Shown in pieces: positions 8,567-17,931 of a stretch of DNA of 38,506 nt. Below the pieces are notes generated by a model that saw nothing but the letters and a program-made list of their open reading frames with translations, did no database searches and was not told where the DNA came from. The DNA is from UBA961 sp049426725. GTDB taxonomy: Bacteria > Bacteroidota > Ignavibacteria > Kapaibacteriales > UBA961. Every line of letters starts with the position of its first letter. Position 1 is the first letter of the stretch. Location of the stretch: assembly GCA_049426725.1 (NCBI GenBank), contig JBMSYN010000021.1, positions 1-38,506 on the forward strand, given 5' to 3'. Made by a program: the position numbers and the translations under genes.

Positions 8567-9283
8567 ATTGCCGGTCCATGGGCGAATCACCAATTCTTCC
8601 ACATGCGTGATACCATCCTGTTCAGTTCTCCCATGCTCCAAAGAATTGATGATGATATGCGCAATTGTATCCGGGTGCATCATGTCATTTCCCCTTTCTT
8701 CGAGCATTTCTTTATTCCATATTTCAGTACGCGTTGCGCCGGGCAATACATCAAGAACACTAATTCCATCTTTTCTTGCTTCTTCTCTAAATGAACGAAG
8801 CATTGCCAATGTGCCCGCTTTTGTTGCTGAATATACAGAAGCCCCTTCAAAAATGGTTGTAGCCGCAATGGAATGAATACCAATGATGCAGCGAGGTCCG
8901 GCAGTTTTTTTTACCATTGGATAAGCAGCATACAGAGTATGATAGACCCCAAGTAGATTTGTCATAATCATTTGTTCAGCTATTTCCGGTTGGGTTTCTG
9001 ATAAATCTTCAAAATGAGCAATCCCGGCATTTGCAATCACATAGTGTAATGCGCCACATTGTTGTTCGATGATCTGCATGAAGTGTTTCACATCATTGAG
9101 ATTGGCAATATCACCTTTGCATTCGATCAATGCTTTGGGATACTCCTTTTTTAAATCCTCAGGCATGCCTCTTCTTGAAAAAGCGCATACTCTTGCGCCC
9201 TTAGCAAGCAATTGACGGGTGAGAGAAAGGCCTATACCGGAAGAAGCCCCGGTTATCAATGCTACCGAATCAGAAATTTGCAT
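8561..9283 (-). CDS. SDR family NAD(P)-dependent oxidoreductase
   Basis: A 240-residue classical short-chain dehydrogenase/reductase. The Rossmann motif TGASSGIG is at 11-18, NAG at 85-87, and the catalytic tetrad is Asn109, Ser138, Tyr151 and Lys155 (YSATK). Asp58 in CKGDIA follows the usual cofactor-adenine pattern, and SRR after strand 2 (36-38) suggests NADPH preference. Such enzymes interconvert alcohols and ketones using NAD(P)H; the substrate cannot be read from the sequence. Start ATG 9283 is the first in frame. It is divergent from the class V aminotransferase gene (65 bp apart) and converges with the GT9 gene with a 6-bp overlap and no terminator. Confidence 0.9.
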   Translation of the reverse strand: MQISDSVALITGASSGIGLSLTRQLLAKGARVCAFSRRGMPEDLKKEYPKALIECKGDIANLNDVKHFMQIIEQQCGALHYVIANAGIAHFEDLSETQPEIAEQMIMTNLLGVYHTLYAAYPMVKKTAGPRCIIGIHSIAATTIFEGASVYSATKAGTLAMLRSFREEARKDGISVLDVLPGATRTEIWNKEMLEERGNDMMHPDTIAHIIINSLEHGRTEQDGITHVEELVIRPWTGNL

Positions 9284-9315
9284 GATATCATCAACCTAGA
9301 ATGGAATCAAAACGA

Positions 9316-9323
9316 TAACTTTG
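9316..9323 (+). promoter_or_regulatory. Candidate -7 element (TAACTTTG) for the five-gene operon
   Basis: TAACTTTG fits TAnnTTTG and lies 25 bp before ATG 9349, which would leave a ~19-nt leader. No TTG occurs at the usual -33 spacing. It sits in the 65-bp divergent gap with the SDR gene. Confidence 0.45.
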
Positions 9324-9348
9324 CAATATACCTTTTTTGAAGAGTGTA

Positions 9349-10425
9349 ATGTCCAAGCAAGAACAACTTCTTTTCACTCCCGGTCCTGTACCCATCACCG
9401 ATTCAGTTCGGGATGCCATGCATGATCTCACATATCACAAAAGTGATGAGTTTGAGATTGCTCACCGAGAATTGACACATGATTTGCGAGCAATCATTGG
9501 CTGTGATGGTCCTATTGTTATAGCGCCGGGATCCGGAACAACAGGTGCTGAAATCTTCATGCGCGGCATGGTGCCATTTCAATCAAATGTATTGGTTCTA
9601 GTTCAGGGTCGATTTTCATCCCGATGGGCTGAACTTGGAAGACTGTTCGGACATACCGTAATGACAATGAAATCTCCATGGGGAGAATGCATTCCAATTG
9701 GGGCGCTTGAGCAAGTTCTTACCGAACATACATTTCATTCAATATGGATTACGCATACTGAAACCTCAACCGCAATGACTGTTCCCTTGAAAGAGTATTG
9801 CGATGTGATTCAAACTTATTCACCGGAATCATTCATTATCGTTGATGCAGTCAGCAGCATTGGAATTGAATCATTCGACCAGACTCAATATGGGATTGAT
9901 TGCGTGTTCACTGCTTCACAAAAAGGGTTGGCTGCCCCACCGGGAGCGACAATCTTGTCATTGAGCAAAAGAGCAAAAGAACAAGCAATGCATCTAGCAA
10001 ATGAATCATTGATATTTCCAAGCATGGTGCACCATCTTCCAACAATGATTGATTCCGCAGATAAGCACCTTCCAATGTTTACACCGCCTTTGCCAATCAT
10101 TTCTGCATTAAGAACATCGTGCAATGCAATTGTACACGATGAATCACGCTATGAATCATTGCTTGCACAAGCACGATATATCAAAGAAATGCTGAGTGAC
10201 ATCAAAGGGTGCATTGTGTCAGGCAATGCAATCGGAGTAACAGTGATTAAGCATCCGGACGCTTCAAGAATTCTTCCTGCATTACGTGAATATGGTATTG
10301 TCATTGCTCCCGGACAAGATGAATGGAAAGATTCTGCATTCCGCATTGGACACATGGTGAGATATTCAGAAGATGATTTGCAAAGATTGGAAATGGCTTT
10401 GCGTACAATTTGCGGAGCACTGTGA
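9349..10425 (+). CDS. Class V (alanine-glyoxylate type) PLP aminotransferase
   Basis: 358 residues from ATG 9349, giving MSKQEQLLFTPGPVPI, the standard opening of the serine-pyruvate / alanine-glyoxylate / AEP aminotransferase group. An in-frame TTG at 9337 is a weaker start. Motifs are FTPGPV (9-14), APGSGTTGAE (59-68), THTETSTAM (135-143), VDAVSSIG (165-172, Asp166 to the pyridine N) and TASQKGLAAPPG (188-199) with Lys192 as the PLP lysine. The family moves amino groups between small amino acids and 2-oxo acids. Candidates include serine/glyoxylate or phosphoserine-type chemistry, and I cannot choose between them. It is the first gene of a tight operon; its TGA overlaps the next ATG by one base (TGATG). 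Confidence 0.88.
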   Translation: MSKQEQLLFTPGPVPITDSVRDAMHDLTYHKSDEFEIAHRELTHDLRAIIGCDGPIVIAPGSGTTGAEIFMRGMVPFQSNVLVLVQGRFSSRWAELGRLFGHTVMTMKSPWGECIPIGALEQVLTEHTFHSIWITHTETSTAMTVPLKEYCDVIQTYSPESFIIVDAVSSIGIESFDQTQYGIDCVFTASQKGLAAPPGATILSLSKRAKEQAMHLANESLIFPSMVHHLPTMIDSADKHLPMFTPPLPIISALRTSCNAIVHDESRYESLLAQARYIKEMLSDIKGCIVSGNAIGVTVIKHPDASRILPALREYGIVIAPGQDEWKDSAFRIGHMVRYSEDDLQRLEMALRTICGAL

Positions 10426-11030
10426 TGAACATTCTCCTGGCTACAAACAATCAACATAAAGTTGATGAATTGTCGGAAATACTTACTTCTTTTGATCTAC
10501 CTATCACCGTGATTTCTCAGAAGACATGGTTTGAAGGCAATTCACCAGAAATAGATGAGACAGGTTCTACGCTGGAGGAAAATGCTTTGCTTAAGGCACA
10601 AACATTGCATGCTTTGACTTCCATGCCAGTCATAGCCGATGATACAGGACTGGAAGTTCTTTCATTGGGCAATGCACCAGGAGTGCATAGCGCGCGATAT
10701 GCCGGTGAGCATGGCAATGATGCAGCGAATAGGCAAAAATTACTCCATGCCCTGAGTGATTCTTCAGATAGATCAGCTCGCTTTCGGACGATACTTCATT
10801 TCATAGATGGACAATCTTCATTTCATGTTGAAGGAATATGTGAAGGGCATATCGCTCATCATGAAATAGGTGAGCATGGTTTCGGATATGATTCCATCTT
10901 CATACCAAAGGGAGAAACTGAAACATTTGCAGAAATGTCCGGAGAAAGAAAACATTCCATGAGTCATAGAGCCAGAGCTTGCATTGAACTTGGGAAACGA
11001 TTGTCAGAGCACATACAGAAAACATCATGA
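10425..11030 (+). CDS. rdgB: RdgB/HAM1 family non-canonical purine NTP pyrophosphatase
   Basis: 201 residues from ATG 10425, the usual family length (~195-205). It hydrolyses ITP, dITP and XTP to monophosphates and so keeps deaminated purines out of nucleic acid. Signatures are ILLATNNQHKVDEL (3-16), ADDTGLEVLSLGNAPGV with SARYAG (usual ADDSGLEV; Thr for Ser), FGYDSIF (usual FGYDPIF) and the C-terminal substrate motif MSHRARA. A slightly upstream in-frame start would run into the previous gene and is rejected. Its TGA overlaps the next gene's ATG by 4 bp. Housekeeping role; assignment is strong from motif order. Confidence 0.92.
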   Translation: MNILLATNNQHKVDELSEILTSFDLPITVISQKTWFEGNSPEIDETGSTLEENALLKAQTLHALTSMPVIADDTGLEVLSLGNAPGVHSARYAGEHGNDAANRQKLLHALSDSSDRSARFRTILHFIDGQSSFHVEGICEGHIAHHEIGEHGFGYDSIFIPKGETETFAEMSGERKHSMSHRARACIELGKRLSEHIQKTS

Positions 11031-11620
11031 AATCCGAAGTCAGACATATTTTGCCGATTGTCATTTCTATCGCTCTCAATGACAAAAACAAAGCGAAACA
11101 GCTTATGCAAGTCGCATTAGAAGCTGGCATCCCCTATTCATCGCTCTATGAGTCCATTTTGCAAATACATCTTTTTGCCGGCTATCCCGCATCGATAGAA
11201 GGGCTTGCTCTTCTCCAAGAAGTGTATCATCAAGAACCCAATCCGGTTGAGCCATATGATCTTTTGCTATTCAAGCAAAGAGGTGAGGAATTTTGTAGAG
11301 ACATTTATACAACAGTCTTTGAGAAAATGAACAAACGCATGCACTCATTCTCACCAGAACTTGCAGAATGGATGATTATAGACGGATATGGAAAAACATT
11401 GTCAAGACCGGGTTTAGACATACAAACACGCGAACTCATCAATATTTGCATACTCTCACTCGGGAAATGGAAGCAACAATGCATCTCGCATGTCCGAGGA
11501 GCTTTGAATGTAGGGCTTACCATTGAAGACATTCACAAAGGAATTGCATTCCTTAAAGAGAAAGAAACTAAAGAAGCGCATGCATTTGCTTTAGACATCA
11601 TCTCGGACTTTCAATCATGA
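11027..11620 (+). CDS. Carboxymuconolactone decarboxylase (CMD) family protein with two repeats
   Basis: A 197-residue all-helical protein. The C-terminal half carries the gamma-CMD signature: TRELINICILSLGKWKQQ, CISHVRGALNVGLTIEDI, with the conserved His in SHVRGALN. The N-terminal half repeats the same pattern in degenerate form: ALEAGIPYSSLYESILQ, LFAGYPASIEGL. It therefore looks like a tandem or internally duplicated CMD, whereas single-domain members are ~120-130 aa. The AhpD-type CxxC is absent, so it is not an alkylhydroperoxidase. Biochemical role unknown; the family name should not be read as an activity here. Both gene ends overlap neighbours by 4 bp (ATGA), indicating translational coupling with rdgB and dacB. 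Confidence 0.82.
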   Translation: MKSEVRHILPIVISIALNDKNKAKQLMQVALEAGIPYSSLYESILQIHLFAGYPASIEGLALLQEVYHQEPNPVEPYDLLLFKQRGEEFCRDIYTTVFEKMNKRMHSFSPELAEWMIIDGYGKTLSRPGLDIQTRELINICILSLGKWKQQCISHVRGALNVGLTIEDIHKGIAFLKEKETKEAHAFALDIISDFQS

Positions 11621-13170
11621 AATTGTTATTTGCCTTTATCTTCATTGCAATCGGACATTCACATGCTTATGGAGTCATGTTTCATGTATCCAAAGCCGAT
11701 ACCAATAAGTCTGAAAAAAAGAGTTTGAATGGACAGAAGTATGCAATAAAGCAATTGCAGGATGACATAGATGCCATATTATCAGCTCCCGAACTCTCAA
11801 ATGCATCGGTTGGTATTAGCATCATACATCCCGAAAGTGGAGAAACATTTTACAAAAAAAATGCAAATACATCGCTCATTCCTGCATCAACCATGAAGAT
11901 GTTCACCACCGCTGCTGCATTGGAATTGCTTGGACCTGATTTTAAATATACCACGCGCTTTTACATTGATGGAACAATTCAGCGATCGGGAGAATTGGAT
12001 GGTGACATCATAATCAGGGCATCCGGTGACCCCAGCATGAGTTTATATTTCATGAAAGACCCCGGAATCATTCTCGACAATATCGCTTTGAAATTAGATT
12101 CACTTGGGATTACTTCAATCAAAGGCAATATCATCATCGATCATTCCTATTTCGATGATGAAAAGTTTGGTCCGGGTTGGATGATAGATGATATTCCATA
12201 TCCCTATTCAGCTCCCATTTCTGCAATAGCATTTCATGACAATAAAGTTGAGCTTCAATTCCGACCAGGCGCAAAGGCCGGAGATTATTCACGGATGACA
12301 ATGATTCCGGAGAATTCATACTTGCGTATAGTGAATAATGTCATGACACTTCCCGTGGGAAGTCCAACATTGATAGACTCAGACGCAGATCCTCGATCCG
12401 GTGTAATCGACATACAAGGTTCTATTGCTTTGAGAGATCCTGCTTCAAAAGGTTCAATTGACGAATCTATGTCCAGCATTGGCTTGAGCATTGATGACCC
12501 GGTTCAATTCTTTTTACAATTATTCAAACAACGATTGGAAAAAATGGGCATTAGAATTCGGGGCTCATTATTGAGAAATGAAATGCTCAATGAACCGATT
12601 TCTTATGGAGGATTAAAAGAAATACACGCACATGATTCTCCTCCACTGTCTTCAATCATTACAATCATCAATACGATAAGCCATAATCTTGGTGCTGAAA
12701 TGCTCTTTAAAACAATGGCAAAAGAACAATTTGGAGAAGGTTCATTTGCAAAGGGCGCTGAATCCATGAAGCGATTCAACACAAAGATTGGCATCATACC
12801 TGAGCAATGTGCAATTGTGGACGGATCCGGTTTATCTCGTTTAAATTTACTGAGTGCCTATCAGCAGACATTATTGCTTTCAGCAATGCATAGGTCGGCA
12901 AACAAAGAATATTTCCGAGCTTCCCTAGCACGCCCAGGCCAAACGGGCACTTTGAAAAATCGCATGTTGAAATCATTGGCTCAACAACAAGTAATCGCAA
13001 AAACCGGATCAATGAACAATGTGAGCTGTCTTTCAGGATATGTCACAACTCGCGATGGCGAGCAATTGGCATTCTCAATGATGATGAATGGCTTCACAGT
13101 TCCGGATGGAATCATCAGAAATCTTCAAGACATGATTTGCATGCGTCTAGCCAGTTTTTCCCGAAAGTAA
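11617..13170 (+). CDS. dacB: D-alanyl-D-alanine carboxypeptidase/endopeptidase, PBP4 (peptidase S13)
   Basis: 517 residues, typical for DacB/PBP4, a periplasmic penicillin-binding protein that trims or cuts peptidoglycan peptide cross-links. The signal peptide is 1-18 (MKLLFAFIFIAIGHSHAY). All three active-site motifs are present: SxxK as STMK (Ser91 nucleophile, Lys94), SxN as SHN (355-357) and KTG (462-464). A large insert between motifs 1 and 2 (about 110-345) is the usual PBP4 domain II/III. The sequence around motif 2 (SPPLSSIITIIN) and VDGSGLSRLN also fit. It overlaps the CMD gene by 4 bp. Together with alr and asd downstream it belongs to the peptidoglycan/D-alanine theme of this region. 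Confidence 0.95.
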   Translation: MKLLFAFIFIAIGHSHAYGVMFHVSKADTNKSEKKSLNGQKYAIKQLQDDIDAILSAPELSNASVGISIIHPESGETFYKKNANTSLIPASTMKMFTTAAALELLGPDFKYTTRFYIDGTIQRSGELDGDIIIRASGDPSMSLYFMKDPGIILDNIALKLDSLGITSIKGNIIIDHSYFDDEKFGPGWMIDDIPYPYSAPISAIAFHDNKVELQFRPGAKAGDYSRMTMIPENSYLRIVNNVMTLPVGSPTLIDSDADPRSGVIDIQGSIALRDPASKGSIDESMSSIGLSIDDPVQFFLQLFKQRLEKMGIRIRGSLLRNEMLNEPISYGGLKEIHAHDSPPLSSIITIINTISHNLGAEMLFKTMAKEQFGEGSFAKGAESMKRFNTKIGIIPEQCAIVDGSGLSRLNLLSAYQQTLLLSAMHRSANKEYFRASLARPGQTGTLKNRMLKSLAQQQVIAKTGSMNNVSCLSGYVTTRDGEQLAFSMMMNGFTVPDGIIRNLQDMICMRLASFSRK

Positions 13171-13179
13171 TTCATATCC

Positions 13180-14631
13180 ATGCTCGATCGTATAACATAT
13201 ACTGACACATTTTTCAATGAATTGAATCCACATTCAATGAGAACTATTGCCTCTTTGAGAGGTTTCAAAGTTCCGGATTCAACTTCATTCACATTTACTG
13301 AGCTTGGTTGCGGGACAGGTCATTCGCTGATTGTATTTGCCGCTGCAAATCCGAATGCACATTTCATAGGCATTGACTTCAATGAAGATCATATAGCACA
13401 TGCAAATAAAAGAGCAAAGTCCCTTGGGGTTGAAAATTGTCAATTCATGCATACTGATATCACGAAGATTGATCAACTACCAATGTCTGACTATATAGTC
13501 ATGCATGGTCTCTATACATGGGTTCATCAGTCTGTTCGTGATGCAGTTCATCGCCTGATTGAAAACTCACTTAGCGAACATGGCATTGTCCTCGTAAGCT
13601 ATAATGCATATCCGGGTTGGCACATATATGAACCCCTCCGCATGATGCTTCGTGAATATTCCATGAATCTTTCTGAAGATCCATTTTACAATGCCGAGCA
13701 AGGCATTGGTTTTCTAGAATGGATGCATGAGCGCAATCCGCAATACATGGAAGCTGTTCCATCAGCAGGAGCATTCATCCAAGAATTGGCAAAACATGAT
13801 GTGAAGTATATCATACATGAATATTATGCCGATCATTGGACTCCATTATGGTTTAAAGAAATGGAAGGCAATATGTCGGATTCAGGATTGACATTTGCCG
13901 GTCAGATTCCCATGTATCTCAATAGCGGTGCTATTTCACTTCCCGATGGATTTGAAGACATGCTTGCCCTTGAAGAAGATACAGTGCGATTTGAAACATT
14001 CAAGGATCTCATCAGAAATACCATGTTCCGATGGGACATTTATGCAAAAAAGCGCTCTCAAAGCCATAATCCATTTGAATCAATCCATGTGGGAATAGTG
14101 CAAAATGGAGCCCATTTTCATGAAACAATCGCATTGCCACATTGCAAGCCAATACAATTGGACATTGCGTTCCATGAACCAATCATGAATGCATTGCAGA
14201 AAAATGCTACAACGGTTGATGATATTCTGATTTCATGCAAGGATGAACACTTGACAGATTCGCATATTCACATGGCGATTCATAATTTACTCATGACAGA
14301 GCAGGTCAAACCATTACCGACAACAAAACACGATGATCAATCAATCATCACATTCAAACAAAACATCATGGGATTCCTCGAAGAAGCACTTATCCAAAGA
14401 GAGCATGTCATACCTTCCATCTATTCCGGATCAGGTATTCATATCAATCAAGACACGGCTTTAATGCTGATTGCAAGCATCAAACATGCAGATGATCCTA
14501 TCCAATGGATCGCCGAATGGATGGAGTTACATGGCTATGGTGAATATTCCGAAGTTCATGAGAAAGCACAAAGAGCATATCAAGATTTTGAACACACCAT
14601 TCCCTTCTGGAAGAAGATGCATATCGTGTAA
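13180..14631 (+). CDS. Class I SAM-dependent methyltransferase with methyltransferase regulatory domain
   Basis: 483 residues. An N-terminal Rossmann methyltransferase domain has the SAM motif ELGCGTGHS (41-49), followed by FIGIDFNEDHIAHA (acidic ribose-binding Asp66) and later HGLYTWV and VSYNAYPGW. The remaining ~270 residues fit the methyltransferase regulatory domain (as in PF10119) and a winged-helix-like C-terminus ending near WIAEWMELHG. Proteins of this architecture are annotated as protein-lysine-type methyltransferases in some bacteria, but the substrate here is unknown. ATG 13180 lies 9 bp after dacB, at the end of the five-gene operon. No strong terminator is seen downstream; asd seems to have its own promoter. 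Confidence 0.85.
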   Translation: MLDRITYTDTFFNELNPHSMRTIASLRGFKVPDSTSFTFTELGCGTGHSLIVFAAANPNAHFIGIDFNEDHIAHANKRAKSLGVENCQFMHTDITKIDQLPMSDYIVMHGLYTWVHQSVRDAVHRLIENSLSEHGIVLVSYNAYPGWHIYEPLRMMLREYSMNLSEDPFYNAEQGIGFLEWMHERNPQYMEAVPSAGAFIQELAKHDVKYIIHEYYADHWTPLWFKEMEGNMSDSGLTFAGQIPMYLNSGAISLPDGFEDMLALEEDTVRFETFKDLIRNTMFRWDIYAKKRSQSHNPFESIHVGIVQNGAHFHETIALPHCKPIQLDIAFHEPIMNALQKNATTVDDILISCKDEHLTDSHIHMAIHNLLMTEQVKPLPTTKHDDQSIITFKQNIMGFLEEALIQREHVIPSIYSGSGIHINQDTALMLIASIKHADDPIQWIAEWMELHGYGEYSEVHEKAQRAYQDFEHTIPFWKKMHIV

Positions 14632-14680
14632 ATCTTAGAAGTTCTTTTTGGGAAAATGAACAGAACTCAAAGTAATTACA

Positions 14681-14688
14681 TATATTTG
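14681..14688 (+). promoter_or_regulatory. Candidate -7 element (TATATTTG) for asd
   Basis: TATATTTG fits TAnnTTTG and lies 44 bp before ATG 14733 in the 101-bp gap after the methyltransferase gene. No TTG lies at -33 spacing. It probably starts the asd-manC-alr operon. Confidence 0.45.
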
Positions 14689-14732
14689 CGATCATTTTTT
14701 ATTCCCTCTATTTACAGCAGCATAAAGATCAC

Positions 14733-15731
14733 ATGGGATTCAAGATGGCAATCGTGGGTGCAACCGGTTTGGTTGGAAGAACGATGCTCAAGGTGTTGGA
14801 CGAAAGAAATATTGCAATTGATTCATTGGCATTATTTGCCTCTGAGCAATCAGCAGGAACAACAATTGAGTTTCGTGGAGATACCCTACCTGTTCAAACA
14901 CTCAATGAACATTCATTTGATGCCATTGATATTGCGCTCTTTTCGGCAGGCGGAGTACTTAGTAGTGCTTACGCACCGATTGCGGTAAAAGCGGGATGTA
15001 CCGTAATTGATAATTCCTCCGCCTTCCGAATGGAGCCCGATGTCCCACTTGTGGTTCCTGAAGTAAATCCGGATGATGCCATGAACCATCATGGCATCAT
15101 TGCCAATCCAAATTGTTCCACCATTCAATTGGTTCTTGCTCTCGAGCCCATAAGAAAAACTTTCGGTCTCAAGCGATTGATCGTTTCGACATATCAATCT
15201 GTTTCAGGTGCAGGGCAAAAAGGTATTGATCAATTGAGTAGTGAATTGCAAGGTACTATCCCCAATCACAGAATTTCCTCTCATCCATTGGCATTCAATA
15301 CCGTGTTTCACAGTCGACTACACAATGAACAGGGTGCATCAACGGAAGAAGAAGTAAAAATGAGACGAGAGATCAGAAGAATTTTTTCCATGCCTCAATT
15401 ACCCATTGCAGTCACATGCGTTCGAATTCCCACAACAGGTGGGCATGCTGAATCCGTGTATGTAGAATTGGATCGTGATTGGACAATTCCCGAAATTCAT
15501 GCTTGCCTTGCGGACTTCCCCGGCTTGCGATTAGTTGATGATAGCAATCAAGATTCATATCCAACTCCCCTTATGGCTTCGGGCAAAGACGAAGTGTTCA
15601 TTGGGCGCATACGCCAGGATGAAGATTATCCACGAGGATTGATGGCATGGGTTGTAGCTGATAATTTACGGAAAGGCGCTGCAACGAATGCAGTGCAGAT
15701 TGCAGAATTACTCATGCAAAAGACATCATGA
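14733..15731 (+). CDS. asd: Aspartate-semialdehyde dehydrogenase
   Basis: 332 residues. It reduces aspartyl-4-phosphate to aspartate-4-semialdehyde with NADPH, the branch point to lysine/diaminopimelate, threonine and methionine. Motifs are AIVGATGLVGRTML (6-19, dinucleotide loop), SAGG (71-74), VIDNSSAFRM (91-100), NPNCSTIQ (125-132) with catalytic Cys128, YQSVSGAG (154-161) and RIPTTGGHAES with the general-acid His238. The GATGxVG start and SSAFR are typical of the bacterial Asd used for cell wall synthesis. It overlaps manC by 4 bp (ATGA). Being co-transcribed with a D-alanine enzyme (alr) supports a peptidoglycan precursor role. Confidence 0.96.
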   Translation: MGFKMAIVGATGLVGRTMLKVLDERNIAIDSLALFASEQSAGTTIEFRGDTLPVQTLNEHSFDAIDIALFSAGGVLSSAYAPIAVKAGCTVIDNSSAFRMEPDVPLVVPEVNPDDAMNHHGIIANPNCSTIQLVLALEPIRKTFGLKRLIVSTYQSVSGAGQKGIDQLSSELQGTIPNHRISSHPLAFNTVFHSRLHNEQGASTEEEVKMRREIRRIFSMPQLPIAVTCVRIPTTGGHAESVYVELDRDWTIPEIHACLADFPGLRLVDDSNQDSYPTPLMASGKDEVFIGRIRQDEDYPRGLMAWVVADNLRKGAATNAVQIAELLMQKTS

Positions 15732-16819
15732 AGCACATTGCACTCATCATGGCAGGCGGTTCGGGTGAACGATTTTGGCCACTGAGCAGAAAACATCATC
15801 CCAAGCAATTGCTTACATTGTTTTCAGACAAAACAATGCTCGCGGAAGCAGTGGATCGCATTTCTTTGAGCATCCCCAAAGAACACATATTCATCATCAC
15901 CGGCGAGATTTTACGAGATGCTATTATTGCAGCATTGCCCGACATATCACCGGAGAATATCATAGCTGAGCCGTCGAAACGAAATACCGCGCCTTGTCTA
16001 GCACTTGGATATGCAGTTGTTAAATCTCGTTTCGATGTACCTGATTCCGAGTTGACCATAGGCGTATTCACGGCTGATCATTTTATTAGACCTGCAGAAA
16101 TATTCGCTTCGGATGTACAACATGCCATGCAATTTGCAGCAGAGCATCCCGACATCGTGACATTTGGCATTCCTCCATCAAGACCAGAAACAGGATATGG
16201 ATATATTGAGTCAGGAGATTCAATTTCCGGAGATTCCATATTGAGAGTGCGAAGTTTCAGAGAGAAACCTGCCCTTCAAGAAGCATTGCAATATATTCAA
16301 CAAGGAACATTCTATTGGAATAGCGGGATGTTCTTCTACAGACTCGACACATTTGCAGAAGCTATGAAGTCTGCAATGCCCGCATCATTTGAAGGCATGA
16401 ATCAATTGACTCATGTTCTTATATCCGGCGCATCCTTGCAATCAAGCGAAGTTTCTCTAGCATTTGATACACTCGAAGCAACTTCCATCGATTATGGAAT
16501 CATGGAACGCATTCAAAATGTAGCGGTGCTTCCGGCATCCTTTACATGGGACGATGTTGGCTCATGGGATGCTTTATCAAGACTTGGCGATAGAGATGCC
16601 TCCGGAAATATCATCTCCGGAGATTGTTTAGCCATCAATTCCTCGAATAGCATACTGTGGAATGAGAATCAACAAGTGACATTGACGGCGCATTCCATTT
16701 CCGGCATGACAATCATCTCGACTCCCGATGCAATCATGGTTTGTCCAACAGACAAAGCACAGGAAGTAAAATCAATCGTGACGGCTCTCCGAGACCAAGA
16801 CAAAGAACAATTGCTCTGA
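15728..16819 (+). CDS. manC: Mannose-1-phosphate guanylyltransferase (short, cupin-less form)
   Basis: 363 residues. It converts GTP and mannose-1-phosphate to GDP-mannose, a donor for glycans. The nucleotidyltransferase signature MAGGSGERFWPLSRKHHPKQ (8-27) is followed by FTADHFI (usual PADH), TGYGYIE, SFREKPALQEAL and YWNSGMFFY with the catalytic-site Asn. A C-terminal WDDVGSWDAL stretch is also typical. The protein lacks the ~110-residue isomerase (cupin) domain of bifunctional ManC enzymes, so it is the monofunctional short form. It overlaps asd by 4 bp, and its TGA lies 5 bp before the alr ATG. A nucleotidyltransferase for another sugar is possible, but the SRKHHPKQ and SFREKP motifs favour GDP-mannose. 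Confidence 0.9.
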   Translation: MKHIALIMAGGSGERFWPLSRKHHPKQLLTLFSDKTMLAEAVDRISLSIPKEHIFIITGEILRDAIIAALPDISPENIIAEPSKRNTAPCLALGYAVVKSRFDVPDSELTIGVFTADHFIRPAEIFASDVQHAMQFAAEHPDIVTFGIPPSRPETGYGYIESGDSISGDSILRVRSFREKPALQEALQYIQQGTFYWNSGMFFYRLDTFAEAMKSAMPASFEGMNQLTHVLISGASLQSSEVSLAFDTLEATSIDYGIMERIQNVAVLPASFTWDDVGSWDALSRLGDRDASGNIISGDCLAINSSNSILWNENQQVTLTAHSISGMTIISTPDAIMVCPTDKAQEVKSIVTALRDQDKEQLL

Positions 16820-16824
16820 TCAAC

Positions 16825-17931
16825 ATGCAAACACGCTCCACACATGTCATCATAGATTCCCAAGCTCTGCGGTCCAATATCCGACTCATTAAAGAGCATT
16901 TACCACATTCAACAGCAATCATGGCAATGGTCAAGGCAAATGCCTATGGACATGGCATCATAGAATGTTCTCGCATTGCAGTTGAAGAAGGAATAGATTA
17001 TTTGGGTATTGCTTTTGCATCAGAAGGTGTGCAATTGCGAAAAGCCGGTATCAATGCAAAACTCTTATTGATGACACCACCGGAACCGGAAGAATTTGAT
17101 GCGATCATTCATCATGACATGGAAACCATAGTTTGTGATGAACAAGCGATTCATTCCTTGCAACAACAATCAGAAAAAGTTGGGAAAATCATCAATGTTC
17201 ATTTGTTTATCGATACAGGAATGCATCGTGATGGAATCATGCCGGAAGATGCATTGATGATTGCACAAAAGATTCAAGCATCACCAAATTTGCATTTCAA
17301 GGGATTATGCACTCATTTTGCAACAGCAGATGCCGATGATACAAGCTTCATGAAAGAGCAATTGGAACTATTTCAATCTTGCGTGCATAGTTTACGCGAA
17401 GCAAATCTTTTACCTGAATTCATTCATGTAGGAAATTCTGCGGCATTGATTCGCATCCCCGAAGAAATTGGAACACTGGCTCGCCCGGGTTTGTCCATAT
17501 ATGGATACTCACCAATCAGTGATAAAATGCCGGGTTTACAACCTGTCATGCAATTGCATTCAAGCGTGATGTCTGTAAGACATATCAAGAAGGGAGAATC
17601 AGTATCCTATGGTCGATCCTTCATAGCAGACAAAGACACCGGCATTGCAACAATCCCAATTGGCTATGGCGATGGTTTATTCAGAGGACTTTCAGGGAAA
17701 CTTCAGTGCATCATCAATGGAAGATTCTATCCTGTTGTTGGGAATATCTGCATGGATGAATGTATGGTTGACATCGGAGATGATACTATCTCCAATGGGA
17801 CCAAAGTGACTTTCATAGGCACAAATCAAGATGCAAAGCAAAGTGCCGAAGACATTGCTTTGATTCTCCAAACAATTCCGTATGAAATCACCACTGCAAT
17901 TTCAGCCAGAGTACCCCGCATTATTGGATGA
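16825..17931 (+). CDS. alr: Alanine racemase
   Basis: 368 residues from ATG 16825 (MQTRSTHVIIDSQALRSNI). A longer in-frame start at 16741 would overlap manC by 79 bp and is rejected. It makes D-alanine for peptidoglycan using PLP. Motifs are MVKANAYGHG (35-44) with the PLP Lys37, HVGNSAA (201-207), LARPGLSIYGY (218-228) with the PLP-stabilising Arg220, VSYGRSF (260-266) with the second catalytic base Tyr262, IPIGYGDG (277-284) and GNICMD (306-311). The full fold-type III barrel plus beta domain is present. It is the last gene of the asd-manC-alr operon and converges with the symporter gene with an 11-bp overlap. Confidence 0.96.
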   Translation: MQTRSTHVIIDSQALRSNIRLIKEHLPHSTAIMAMVKANAYGHGIIECSRIAVEEGIDYLGIAFASEGVQLRKAGINAKLLLMTPPEPEEFDAIIHHDMETIVCDEQAIHSLQQQSEKVGKIINVHLFIDTGMHRDGIMPEDALMIAQKIQASPNLHFKGLCTHFATADADDTSFMKEQLELFQSCVHSLREANLLPEFIHVGNSAALIRIPEEIGTLARPGLSIYGYSPISDKMPGLQPVMQLHSSVMSVRHIKKGESVSYGRSFIADKDTGIATIPIGYGDGLFRGLSGKLQCIINGRFYPVVGNICMDECMVDIGDDTISNGTKVTFIGTNQDAKQSAEDIALILQTIPYEITTAISARVPRIIG

